Below, one piece after another: positions 1-6,183 of a stretch of DNA of 6,799 bases; positions within the stretch are counted from its first letter, which is position 1, and every line of letters begins with the position of its first letter. The notes beneath the pieces are model-generated. The model did no database searches and had not been told where the DNA came from. It worked only from the letters and a program-made list of their open reading frames with translations. The position numbers and the translations under genes are program-made. The DNA comes from JALHFZ01 sp964483085 (GTDB lineage Bacteria > Synergistota > Synergistia > Synergistales > Aminobacteriaceae), in the NCBI GenBank assembly GCA_964483085.1, contig CAYZZX010000087.1, positions 1-6,799 of the forward strand. Reading direction: 5' to 3'.

Positions 1-939
1 GTTGTGCATGGACAGAGAAGAAGACTGCTCGCCCTTCAGCGCTCTTTCCAATCTTGGTTTCTCTGTTTTTGAATACACCTCAAAATCCCTTGAATTCCAG
101 TAGGTCTCAAAAGTGGCACTGATTTTATCAATCGTCTCTGGCATATCCTTCCTGGCTACTTTTATATTCCATTCCAGGCCGCTCGAGATCGCTATATGGG
201 AAAGGTTTGAAGAACCTACGTAGGCTGTCGTATAACCCGTTTGCCTGAAGAAAACATAGGCCTTCGCGTGAAGCCTTGTTCGTTTTGTGTCGTAGGATAT
301 TTTTATTTCCGTATTTGCGAGTTTCGCGAGTTCCTCAACCGCCTTGATGTCAGTAGCCCCCATGTACGAGGTTGTAATTACTCGTAGTTTTCCTCCTCTT
401 AGGGTGAAACTTTCAAGTTCGTTGATGATTAAACGGAGCCCGCTCCATTTTATGAAGGAGACAAGCATGTCAATCCTGTCGGAAGAGATGATTTCCTTTT
501 TTAACTCGGAGTATAGCTGCGGTTCATGAGAAGCACCCGTAAACAGCGAACTGTAGGCGATGGAGGTTACTGGTCTGGGTACTTCTTCTCTCCGAGTTAA
601 AGACAAGATTGTGTTTTTCTTTTCCATAAAAACCATGAGCTGTTCAGCCCGTTTATCGACGGACATATTTTTGAAGTCACTCTCGCCAGTTTCTTTGAAG
701 ATTTCCCCTATTATTTTGTTTACGAAGGCTATTTGGCGCTGAATGTCTCCGCCATTGTCTTTTAAATTATCCAGTCCTTTTTGTACGATTTCCGATACAT
801 ATTTTGCCAATAGCCCTGAAGCTTCAGCATTGTCGATAGCTGCTTTATCTATAAAAAACTCATCCTGGACCTGAGGTTGGTCAAGACTGAACGCCATTGC
901 ACTATCAATTATCTGTTCATATAACCCCGGCTTCAGCAT
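1..939 (-). CDS. DUF3427-type DEAD/DEAH helicase with N-terminal PLD-like domain, 5' part only
   Basis: Partial: 313 residues are read without a stop, and the frame runs off the window at position 1. The protein opens MLKPGLYEQII, followed by a helical N-terminal region (about 1-120) and a phospholipase-D-like nuclease domain (about 130-285). The PLD signature is RLHAKAYVFF with H224 and K226, then GSSNLS with N245 and SGLEWN with E256. This arrangement is known from large (about 1000 aa) proteins in which a PLD domain precedes a superfamily 2 helicase core and a C-terminal DUF3427 region; the helicase part would lie outside the window. Such proteins are thought to cut and translocate on DNA and are often seen near restriction or defence genes. 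I chose ATG 939 because GAGG lies 8 nt upstream and it gives the usual family N-terminus; in-frame ATGs at 960 and 966 have no good ribosome site. The gene starts immediately after a truncated HD-domain gene, which suggests it arrived by recombination. Confidence 0.88.
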   Translation of the reverse strand, partial: MLKPGLYEQIIDSAMAFSLDQPQVQDEFFIDKAAIDNAEASGLLAKYVSEIVQKGLDNLKDNGGDIQRQIAFVNKIIGEIFKETGESDFKNMSVDKRAEQLMVFMEKKNTILSLTRREEVPRPVTSIAYSSLFTGASHEPQLYSELKKEIISSDRIDMLVSFIKWSGLRLIINELESFTLRGGKLRVITTSYMGATDIKAVEELAKLANTEIKISYDTKRTRLHAKAYVFFRQTGYTTAYVGSSNLSHIAISSGLEWNIKVARKDMPETIDKISATFETYWNSRDFEVYSKTEKPRLERALKGEQSSSLSMHN

Positions 940-974
940 TTCTTCTTCCTCAACTTTCATATACATTAGAAATC

Positions 975-980
975 AGTATA
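975..980 (-). promoter_or_regulatory. possible -10 box for the PLD-helicase gene
   Basis: The minus strand reads TATACT (5 of 6 to TATAAT), which would place the transcript start near 968 and leave a leader of about 30 nt before the ATG at 939. Seventeen bases upstream the hexamer is CACTTT, a poor -35, and an A-tract fills the spacer. The gene may instead be read from the upstream operon. Seen as a motif only. Confidence 0.25.
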
Positions 981-995
981 CTCTCTCCCCTTTTT

Positions 996-1073
996 TTAAA
1001 GTGCTCCGCCACTGTCCACCTGCCCTGCGTGGGCTTTCTTCGCTATTTCGATTGCCCGTTCGAGAGTGCTCAT
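996..1073 (-). pseudogene. truncated HD-domain protein (RelA/SpoT hydrolase-like), first 25 codons
   Basis: The minus strand has an ATG at 1073-1071 that overlaps the stop of the glycosylase gene as ATGA. It reads MSTLERAIEIAKKAHAGQVD then SGGAL before a TAA at 998-996. The segment AIEIAKKAHAGQVD, followed by a Gly-Gly, is the characteristic start of the HD hydrolase domain of RelA/SpoT-like and small MESH1-like proteins, where the sequence normally continues (G)xPYIxHPL and reaches about 150 residues or more. Here everything after the GG is missing, so the catalytic HD residues are absent and the product cannot be active. The break falls within a few bases of an A-tract and about 60 bases before the start of the PLD-helicase gene. 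The intact ancestor was probably the third cistron of the peptidase-glycosylase operon. The match is short, so the family call is good but not certain. Confidence 0.7.
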
Positions 1074-1627
1074 TGGGAATCCACCTTCAATGTTCGCTCT
1101 ATAATCTTCCAGGCTTCTGCCTTTTCTGTGAAGGTCTTTCCTGCGTTAGCGGGGCTGGTGGAGGGAAGGCGGAAGCTCATCTCGGGTATGAGGGCAGGAG
1201 GCAGAGTTGGAAGGACATGGCGTTTCCAGGACTGTTCAGCCATAGTGCCATTGAAGAAGACTGCGGATATCCGGGGGTGTTTCGAAAAAAAAGTACGGAA
1301 GTCGTTGGGGGTGATGGAGAGCACCTCGATGTTTGAGTCAAGGCTGCCGGGCCGGACGCAGGAGGCGAGGACGTCCCAGAGGGCGATCCGGCGGTCTTTG
1401 AGGGCCGTGAGGCGACCTTCGTAGAGCATTGCCGCTGGTATGCCCAGAACTTCTTCCATAATTGCCCAGAAGGCATTCCGGGCGTGGGCATAATATTGCT
1501 TTGCAGCCAGAGAGGCGCGGCCGGGCATGCTTCCGAGAATCAGAAGTCGCGCGTCGGGAGCCGAAACGGGAGGAAAGCTGCGGACCGCCTCCTGTCTTTC
1601 GGCGCTGAACGGTTCGCCCATTATCAT
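1070..1627 (-). CDS. DNA-deoxyinosine (hypoxanthine-DNA) glycosylase, UDG superfamily family 6
   Basis: A 185-residue cytoplasmic base-excision repair enzyme that is expected to remove hypoxanthine (deaminated adenine) from DNA, leaving an abasic site. Motifs in order: LLILGSMPG (28-36, the UDG motif-1 region), QYYAHARNAFW (44-54), IALWDVLASC followed by PGSLDSNI (81-100), FFNG (124-127) and LPSTSPAN (154-161, the motif-2-like loop that contacts DNA). These blocks and the length are typical of the family annotated as DNA-deoxyinosine glycosylase, and the protein appears complete. The start ATG overlaps the stop of the upstream peptidase gene (ATGA, 1624-1627); GAGG lies a few bases upstream. 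A second ATG two codons later (1621) is an equally possible start with better spacing. Its own stop overlaps the next ATG in the same way, so it is translationally coupled on both sides. Confidence 0.9.
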   Translation of the reverse strand: MIMGEPFSAERQEAVRSFPPVSAPDARLLILGSMPGRASLAAKQYYAHARNAFWAIMEEVLGIPAAMLYEGRLTALKDRRIALWDVLASCVRPGSLDSNIEVLSITPNDFRTFFSKHPRISAVFFNGTMAEQSWKRHVLPTLPPALIPEMSFRLPSTSPANAGKTFTEKAEAWKIIERTLKVDSQ

Positions 1628-2673
1628 GGAGCCTCGAAAAGATGAGCGAAATCACGGAGGGAGTCCCGTCGGTTTCCGTCTCTTCCCGTGACGGGTTCGG
1701 CACAGATCATGGAGTTGAGAATTGCCTCTTCTGTCGCCTCCGCCACGGCCCGGAAGGGAAGGTTCATGAGATCTTCGTTCAACATGTTCAGTGGAAGTAC
1801 GGGGGCCGTTTCGTCATGGTTCGTCCGGTTGGCGGTGGTGAAGGCGAGGACGATTTCGCCGCTTCCGCTTCCCATGAAGCCACCGGTGCGGGATAGACCC
1901 ACTGCTGCCCGCCGGCTGATCCGTTTGAGTTGCCGTTCGGTAAGGGGAAGGTCCGTGGCGAGAATAATAATGATGGACCCCTGCTCGTCGGAGGGAGGGG
2001 CAACCTTCATGATGGAGGGGCCGATGTGCTTTCCGCCCATAATGAGGTCCTCCATCTGGCCGAAGTTTGAGAGCACCAGGGCACCGACGGTCCAGGAGCT
2101 TCCCTCTGCCTCTATAATCCGGGACGCGCTGCCGATGCCGCCCTTGAGCTGATAGCAGGACATTCCACGACCTGCTCCGACCGCGCCCTCTTCGAACTCC
2201 ACCCCTGCAGCGGCAAGAGCGCTGAAGACATGCTCCTGCTCCACATGCATTCCCCGGATATCGTTGAGAAAGCTGTCGTTGCACTCGCAGACCACAGTAT
2301 TCACGGTGCCGGTTTCTCTGCCGATGTCGGGGTTATCCTTCAGCATGAAGCGGACGAGGGCTTCTGAGGCCGTGCCTGTGCTGAGGGTGTTGGTGAGGAG
2401 GATGGGGGTCTCGAGGGTTCCAATCTCCTCGATCTGGACGAGGCCGACCGACTTTCCGAAGCCGTTGATGACATGGCTGGCGGCGAAGAGTTTGTTCCGG
2501 AAGATATTTCCTCTATGGGGAAGTACAGCGGTGACGCCCGTCTGCACGGGCCCGTCAGACAGGGTGCTGTGCCCGACGAGGACCCCCTCCACGTCGGTGA
2601 TGGCGTTGCGGGGGCCTCGAGGCAGGGTGCCGATGGAGACTCCGTAATCGGCAATGCGTTTTTGAAATTTCAT
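1624..2673 (-). CDS. P1 family (DmpA/BapA-like, S58) self-processing aminopeptidase
   Basis: A 349-residue protein of the DmpA/BapA family. These are Ntn-hydrolase-like enzymes that cut themselves into alpha and beta chains and then release N-terminal residues from peptides, including D-Ala or beta-amino acid peptides in studied members. The family start ITDVEGVLVGHSTL (about 25-38) is clear. GAVGAGRGM (163-171) and WTVGALVLSNFGQ (194-206, with Asn203) follow. The processing site is Gly232-Ser233 in QGSIIIILATDLPL, making Ser233 the new N-terminal nucleophile; GSGSGEI supplies Ser271 and Glu273, which match the Ser288/Glu290 pair of BapA by spacing. All key residues are present and length is normal. 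No signal peptide is seen. I chose ATG 2673 (MKFQKRIADYG) because GAGGAG sits 8 nt upstream; an in-frame TTG at 2691 overlaps that ribosome site. It lies 30 nt after vapC and overlaps the glycosylase gene by 4 nt. Substrate cannot be told from sequence. Confidence 0.93.
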   Translation of the reverse strand: MKFQKRIADYGVSIGTLPRGPRNAITDVEGVLVGHSTLSDGPVQTGVTAVLPHRGNIFRNKLFAASHVINGFGKSVGLVQIEEIGTLETPILLTNTLSTGTASEALVRFMLKDNPDIGRETGTVNTVVCECNDSFLNDIRGMHVEQEHVFSALAAAGVEFEEGAVGAGRGMSCYQLKGGIGSASRIIEAEGSSWTVGALVLSNFGQMEDLIMGGKHIGPSIMKVAPPSDEQGSIIIILATDLPLTERQLKRISRRAAVGLSRTGGFMGSGSGEIVLAFTTANRTNHDETAPVLPLNMLNEDLMNLPFRAVAEATEEAILNSMICAEPVTGRDGNRRDSLRDFAHLFEAP

Positions 2674-2703
2674 CTTTTCAGCTCCTCGCAAGTCTTTTTT
2701 TCG

Positions 2704-3117
2704 TCAGTACCGGTCGAAGCAGGAAATTCCCTTCACGGACTTCATTTTCTTGTCGAATGAGATAATTTTCTCCTCCGTCATGTCCATGGCTGCAGCGCAG
2801 AGGCACGCGTCTCCGAAATGAGGAACGGAGAGCCCAAAGAGCTCGAGAGCTTTCATCATCCTCTCTTTTTCCGGAAGAATAAAGTTTTCGAGCTGAAGAA
2901 GAGGAAGAAGAAGATCCCGTATTTCCCTGCCCTCGATCTTGTAAAAGGAGGAGAGTATCCAGACAACTTCTGCAAAGTTCACTGGGTCACAGAAGACCTT
3001 CAGCCTCTCATCTCGTACGGCAAGGAGAATCTCCCTGGCCCGGGGACTCAGCTCTGCATTGTCTTTCAGAAGAAACCTGAGAATGATATTTGCGTCAATT
3101 CCGCGAAAATCATTCAT
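2704..3117 (-). CDS. vapC: PIN-domain toxin, VapC-like
   Basis: A 137-residue single-domain PIN protein, predicted to be a Mg2+-dependent RNA endonuclease that inhibits translation when not bound by its antitoxin. The four conserved acidic positions are visible: Asp8 in GIDANIILRFLL, Glu50 in NFAEVVWIL, Asp103 in FGDACLCAAA, and Asp122 in ISFDKKM. Order, spacing and length are normal, so the toxin looks intact. The start ATG overlaps the 3' end of the antitoxin gene by 8 nt (ATGAATGA, 3110-3117), and there is only a weak AGGCG-like site in front of it, which implies translational coupling to the antitoxin. The pair appears complete and able to function. The RNA target cannot be told from the sequence. 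Confidence 0.9.
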   Translation of the reverse strand: MNDFRGIDANIILRFLLKDNAELSPRAREILLAVRDERLKVFCDPVNFAEVVWILSSFYKIEGREIRDLLLPLLQLENFILPEKERMMKALELFGLSVPHFGDACLCAAAMDMTEEKIISFDKKMKSVKGISCFDRY

Positions 3118-3349
3118 GAGTTTCGCCTACAGCCCGATAGAGGGCTTCCCTCTCTTCTTCATGGGTTGTTCCGGGGCGGGCATAAGTGGACAGCGCTCCG
3201 TAAAGGGTGTCTATGTCTTTTGCGGGTGTGAGGATGATCTCTCCTTCCCGGACTCGGACAGAAAAGCGGGTTCCCGGTGTTATCTGAAGCTGCTTCCTGA
3301 TCTTTGAGGGTATGACAACTTGCCCTTTTTCGGAAGAAGTGATTATCAC
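3110..3349 (-). CDS. vapB: AbrB/SpoVT-fold antitoxin, VapB-like
   Basis: A 79-residue protein with an N-terminal AbrB-type swapped-hairpin DNA-binding domain (about 1-42: SSEKGQVVIPSKIRKQL, then ITPGTRFSVRVREGEIILTP) and a charged C-terminal tail (about 45-79, containing THEEEREALYRAV) that would wrap around the PIN toxin. In this family the antitoxin neutralises the toxin and represses its own operon. The start is GTG at 3349, because AGGAGG (3363-3358) stands exactly 8 nt before it. A GTG at 3358 would add three residues but overlaps the AGGAGG itself and cannot be used with it. The next gene, vapC, overlaps by 8 nt. An inverted repeat just upstream (3370-3390) is a likely autoregulatory operator. 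Confidence 0.9.
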   Translation of the reverse strand: MIITSSEKGQVVIPSKIRKQLQITPGTRFSVRVREGEIILTPAKDIDTLYGALSTYARPGTTHEEEREALYRAVGETHE

Positions 3350-3357
3350 ACTACTCA

Positions 3358-3363
3358 CCTCCT
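3358..3363 (-). promoter_or_regulatory. ribosome binding site that fixes the vapB start
   Basis: A perfect AGGAGG on the minus strand, 8 nt before GTG 3349 and overlapping the alternative GTG at 3358. It decides the antitoxin start, giving 79 rather than 82 residues. Confidence 0.8.
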
Positions 3364-3369
3364 GTTTTC

Positions 3370-3390
3370 CCCCATTTTATCATAATGGGG
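3370..3390 (-). promoter_or_regulatory. inverted repeat over a possible -10 box, candidate vapBC operator
   Basis: Two 7-base arms, CCCCATT (3370-3376) and AATGGGG (3384-3390), are separated by 7 bases. On the minus strand the interior holds TATGAT (3384-3379), a 5-of-6 match to a -10 box, about 30 nt upstream of the vapB start; no good -35 is visible. AbrB-type VapB proteins are known to bind inverted repeats at their own promoters, so this is the natural site for autorepression. It is not followed by a T-run on the minus strand, which argues against a terminator for the TerB gene. The promoter assignment is inferred. Confidence 0.5.
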
Positions 3391-3408
3391 AAGGGAAGCG
3401 TATTTCGG

Positions 3409-5256
3409 TTACGGGGCCTGTTCGTGGGATGGAAGTTTTGCATCGTAAAGCCCTATACCGGTGAGGATCTTTTGAACTTGGACGTTTTTATCCTGGCGAA
3501 GAAGAATGAGTTCCCTTTCAATGGAGAGGAGAGCCTGCTTTTCTCCCGCTTCCCCACCGGGGGGTTCACCGGCGGACGCAAGGTGAGGAGCATCTGAAGG
3601 AAGTCTCTTTTTTTCGAGACCGAGATAAGTAAAGAGCTTCTCGAGCTGTAACATTTCCTCCTTACTGATGGCCCCGTCTGCCGTGGCGACTGTGAGCAAA
3701 ACCCTGCTCATGGCACCTTGCCCCTCTTCGCCGAAATCTTTGAGAACAGCTCTGATCTGCCGGGCAGACTGAGGTGTCCGGAAGGCCCAGAGAAGGAGTG
3801 CCTGGAGGGGCTCCTTCTCCTCTTTCGAGAGGTTGTTATTACCGCGGATAAGGGCGCGAAAGACCTCTTCTTTTGCCGGTGAGACATTCCCCAAAGCCTG
3901 GGCGACGAGTGCCCCGAGGCGAAGTAGCGCCGCAAGAAGATGATACTCTTCCGACGGCTCAAGTATAGTTGCACCTTCATAGAGGACAACGGCAGGGTCT
4001 TCGCATAGAGCAAGAGCGGCGGTTCCATTTTCGGGAACAAGATTAAATCCGAGAGATGCAATTTTTTCACGCAGTCTGCAGTATCCGCCCTGTCCTTCCG
4101 TAGAAGTCTCATAACCGAGTATTTCAAGAAGACGGAGGCGTACAAGGGCAGGGCCGGAGGAACAGAGGCTCGAAAGGTGCAGGCGAATATCCTCACCTTC
4201 GGGAAGAAAAGCAAGAAGCTCCGGAGCCAAAAGCGCTCTGGCTGCAGAAATGCTGTAAGGCTCAAGTTCTTCGGCGCATGCCACTCCCAGGACCGTAATT
4301 TTCTGGAGAGGAGCCCTGACGACGAAAGGATTTTGAAGGTCCGATACGCGAATTTTAAGTCTGCCTCCAAGAGATGGATTTGCCCCCCGATATTCGAGGA
4401 TCAGCGGCGTGCGGCCGCAATGAAGGAAAATGCCCTTTTCGAACTTTTGACTGTAGCGAAGGAGAAAGAGCTGACGGAAGAGTTCAGGATGACTCTGGGC
4501 TACTGGAAGAACTTTTATTTTCGGGCAATGAATCAGCCATTGGAAAGCAGTTTCTCCGGGTAATGGGAGGCCACGGTCAGCAAGACGAGCGACGATGGCA
4601 GGAAATATATCTTTTCCGATGATATCAGGGATATCGAGATATAGCGGAACTTCTTCCCTATCACCATAAACTCCCCACTCCATAGCAAGAAAACTCAAAA
4701 AATAGTGCCTGAGGTAGGATATCTCTCCATATATTTGCAGAAGGCGAAGAACTTCGAGAACGATGGTTTTTCGTTCTCCCGAAGTCACCCTCCCGCGAGG
4801 TCCATCGACAAAAAGACGCCTTTCGAGTCCATAGAAAAAAAGGAGAACGAAGGCTGGGTCGCATTCAGGGTTGTCTCGTCCTTCCGAAAGCCACTGAAGA
4901 TAAGTAGCCCTCTTTTGTGGCGACAATGCGCTGTAAGATACATTCTTCATTGAAATAAAGCCAGATTCTTCATTTTTGGAGAGTTCAAGATGAGGGTTAA
5001 TGAGGCAAGGATCATTGGTACCGGTGTAATCAAGAAGCTTTCCACCGTAATATACAAGACCGGGAATTACATAATCCTGAATAGACGGCCGCTCTTCACC
5101 GCCGAACCATCTTGCCGGGGCATCCGGGGGTGGTAGGTACTGCGTTCCCTGCCTCCTCTTCTTTTTTTTAGTGTTGGAAGAACTGGAAAAACGGAATACG
5201 GCCCGGAGTACTTGTAAGATAATACCATTGGCAAGCAGAAAAAGAAAAATCTCCAT
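3409..5256 (-). CDS. membrane-anchored TerB_N / TerB-domain protein with shortened TerB_C
   Basis: A 615-residue protein of unknown biochemical function. Residues 2-20 (EIFLFLLANGIILQVLRAV) form one hydrophobic segment, followed by a KKKKRR cluster (30-35), which predicts an N-terminal anchor with the rest in the cytoplasm. The TerB_N domain starts with WFGGEERPSIQDYVIPGLVY (50-69) and continues through YLQWLSEGRDNP (119-130) and FFYGLERRLF (140-149). A poorly conserved middle follows, then a TerB-like helical domain (about 516-548, ATADGAISKEEM). The C-terminus (about 575-615) resembles only the first 40 residues of TerB_C, which normally runs about 100 residues further, so the gene may be truncated. 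It ends 19 bases before the vapBC operator repeat. TerB domains are named from the tellurite-resistance TerB protein and are associated with metal or phage stress at the membrane; no ter neighbours are present here. Start ATG 5256 is chosen for its AAGGAG; ATG 5325 would add 23 basic residues. Confidence 0.82.
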   Translation of the reverse strand: MEIFLFLLANGIILQVLRAVFRFSSSSNTKKKKRRQGTQYLPPPDAPARWFGGEERPSIQDYVIPGLVYYGGKLLDYTGTNDPCLINPHLELSKNEESGFISMKNVSYSALSPQKRATYLQWLSEGRDNPECDPAFVLLFFYGLERRLFVDGPRGRVTSGERKTIVLEVLRLLQIYGEISYLRHYFLSFLAMEWGVYGDREEVPLYLDIPDIIGKDIFPAIVARLADRGLPLPGETAFQWLIHCPKIKVLPVAQSHPELFRQLFLLRYSQKFEKGIFLHCGRTPLILEYRGANPSLGGRLKIRVSDLQNPFVVRAPLQKITVLGVACAEELEPYSISAARALLAPELLAFLPEGEDIRLHLSSLCSSGPALVRLRLLEILGYETSTEGQGGYCRLREKIASLGFNLVPENGTAALALCEDPAVVLYEGATILEPSEEYHLLAALLRLGALVAQALGNVSPAKEEVFRALIRGNNNLSKEEKEPLQALLLWAFRTPQSARQIRAVLKDFGEEGQGAMSRVLLTVATADGAISKEEMLQLEKLFTYLGLEKKRLPSDAPHLASAGEPPGGEAGEKQALLSIERELILLRQDKNVQVQKILTGIGLYDAKLPSHEQAP

Positions 5257-5266
5257 AGTACCAGTA

Positions 5267-5272
5267 CTCCTT
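5267..5272 (-). promoter_or_regulatory. ribosome binding site for the TerB_N protein start
   Basis: AAGGAG on the minus strand, 10 nt before ATG 5256. It favours the start that puts the hydrophobic anchor at the very N-terminus. The rival ATG at 5325 has GAGGG close in front of it, but there the bases TACAAT (5329-5324) look more like a -10 box, which would put transcription start near 5317, downstream of that ATG. Confidence 0.55.
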
Positions 5273-5455
5273 CCGTATCGTTCTTTTTGACATCCTAGCC
5301 TTCCTCTTTTACGAATCCGTTTCATTGTACCCTCTTTTTAAATACCCCTTATAATTTCTAAGAATGAAATGACATGCAGAAAATAAATTCCAAAGAGAAG
5401 TTTTTTTCTGTTTTAAAAAAACTACCTGGTTTCTAGAATTTACCACTGATTTTCC

Positions 5456-5484
5456 TTGTAATCTCACTCCCCTCCTCTTACAAT
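5456..5484 (+). promoter_or_regulatory. sigma-70-type promoter for slyD
   Basis: TTGTAA (5456-5461, 4 of 6 to TTGACA) and TACAAT (5479-5484, 5 of 6 to TATAAT) stand at the ideal 17-base spacing. Transcription would start near 5491 and give a leader of about 70 nt before the ATG at 5561. Confidence 0.6.
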
Positions 5485-5560
5485 GGTCTGCACATCCTGA
5501 TGCCGCCAGGTTAAGGGAAATTTCAAAATCCGGCTCATCGTCGGTAAAAGGAGCAGCTAT

Positions 5561-5992
5561 ATGCCAGTAACAAAAGGGAACCGCATTCGAGTCCACTACA
5601 AAGGAACACTGGAGAATGGTGAAATTTTCGACTCCTCCGAGGGACGAGATCCTCTTGAATTCGTAGTGGGGGCTGGCCAGATGATACCCGGCTTCGACCG
5701 GGGTGTTCTCGGCATGGAAATTGACGAAGAGAAAACACTTGTTCTTTCTCCTTCAGACTCCTATGGCACATGGGAAGAAGAAAAGGTTATCGAGGTGAAA
5801 AAGGACCTTCTTCCAAAGGGGTACGAGCCCTTTAAGGGCGACGGCCTTCAGATGATGACCAACGATGGAACACCTATCAATGTGCGAGTTCATTCCTTTG
5901 ACGAAAACAATGTCCGTCTAGACGCGAATCACCCACTCGCAGGAAAAGAATTAACTTTCGAGATAAAACTCGTGGAGATACTTCCTGAATAA
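5561..5992 (+). CDS. slyD: FKBP-type peptidyl-prolyl cis-trans isomerase, SlyD-like
   Basis: A 143-residue cytoplasmic folding helper that is expected to catalyse prolyl isomerisation and bind unfolded chains. The FKBP half has VHYKGTLENGEIFDSS (11-26), MIPGFDRGVLGM (41-52) and Tyr68, all positions that line the FKBP active site. An inserted chaperone (IF) domain fills about 70-120, and the chain returns to the FKBP fold with LDANHPLAGKELTFEIKLVEI (120-140). This order is diagnostic of SlyD. The His/Cys-rich nickel-binding tail of enterobacterial SlyD is absent: the protein ends three residues after the last strand, as in many non-enterobacterial members, so a role in hydrogenase nickel insertion cannot be assumed. 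The ribosome site AAAGGAG (5547-5553) lies 7 nt before the ATG. It is a single-gene transcription unit with its own promoter and a terminator at 6073-6118. Confidence 0.93.
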   Translation: MPVTKGNRIRVHYKGTLENGEIFDSSEGRDPLEFVVGAGQMIPGFDRGVLGMEIDEEKTLVLSPSDSYGTWEEEKVIEVKKDLLPKGYEPFKGDGLQMMTNDGTPINVRVHSFDENNVRLDANHPLAGKELTFEIKLVEILPE

Positions 5993-6072
5993 GTTACCCT
6001 CAAACTGAGCTTTTCGAAATAATACGTAGCAAGAGTAAGATGCGTGTCAAAGACCGCCAAAGAATGAGTAGG

Positions 6073-6118
6073 AAAAAAAGCAGTTCCAGATTGTAATTAA
6101 TCAGGAGCTGCTTTTTTT
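6073..6118 (+). terminator. strong intrinsic terminator after slyD, probably bidirectional
   Basis: A 15-bp stem (left arm 6073-6087, right arm 6104-6118) with a single G-T pair begins with seven A and ends with seven T. Four more pairs (6089-6092 with 6099-6102) extend it after one mismatch, leaving a 6-base loop. The A-tract/T-tract symmetry allows it to act on both strands. It stands 80 bases after the slyD stop. Confidence 0.88.
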
Positions 6119-6183
6119 AGAGATGTTCTCTACGCAAAGCATTTGTATTACAAATAAGCCTTACGAAACGTCTCTCAAAAAAA
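6112..6183. repeat. imperfect 72-nt inverted repeat sharing the terminator T-tract
   Basis: The terminator's T-run and the next bases (TTTTTTTAGAGATGTT, 6112-6127) pair with AACGTCTCTCAAAAAAA (6167-6183), with one bulged C and one G-T pair. Both arms centre near 6148, which is also the centre of a second perfect inverted repeat, ATTTGTA (6141-6147) and TACAAAT (6149-6155). Short matches lie between, so the whole stretch can fold as one long interrupted hairpin. Its formation would compete with the terminator stem for the same T-tract. Function is unknown. Confidence 0.55.

Larger units (their letters stand above)
5257..5560. other. divergent intergenic region between the TerB_N gene and slyD
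   Basis: About 300 bases with no credible gene. It holds TACAAT on the minus strand at 5329-5324 (possible -10 for the TerB gene, no clear -35), a plus-strand TATAAT at 5350-5355 with TTGTAC 19 bases upstream (spacer long), the better slyD promoter at 5456-5484, and an AT-rich inverted repeat with 9-bp arms AGTTTTTTT (5399-5407) and AAAAAAACT (5415-5423) around a 7-base loop. The hairpin is too AT-rich to be a convincing terminator and may simply be curved promoter DNA. Confidence 0.6.

Noticed and set aside
897..1424. Plus-strand open frames opposite the glycosylase and helicase genes
   Set aside because: They lie antisense to well-supported genes, cross gene boundaries and give low-complexity products; they are shadows.
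1688..2654. Several long open frames within the peptidase gene on both strands
   Set aside because: The P1 peptidase frame has every family motif and catalytic residue; the others are Arg/Pro/Ser-rich products of the same GC-rich DNA.
3708..4370. Minus-strand 220-codon frame inside the TerB gene
   Set aside because: It is a frame shadow of the TerB_N protein, rich in Ser/Leu/Arg, with no ribosome site.
5399..5423. Hairpin AGTTTTTTT / AAAAAAACT as a terminator
   Set aside because: The stem is almost all A-T, no gene ends into it, and no T-run follows the stem.
5309..5596. Minus-strand open frame of 95 codons between the TerB gene and slyD
   Set aside because: It overlaps the slyD start, promoter and ribosome site and the upstream region of the TerB gene, has no ribosome site, and its product resembles nothing I recognise.
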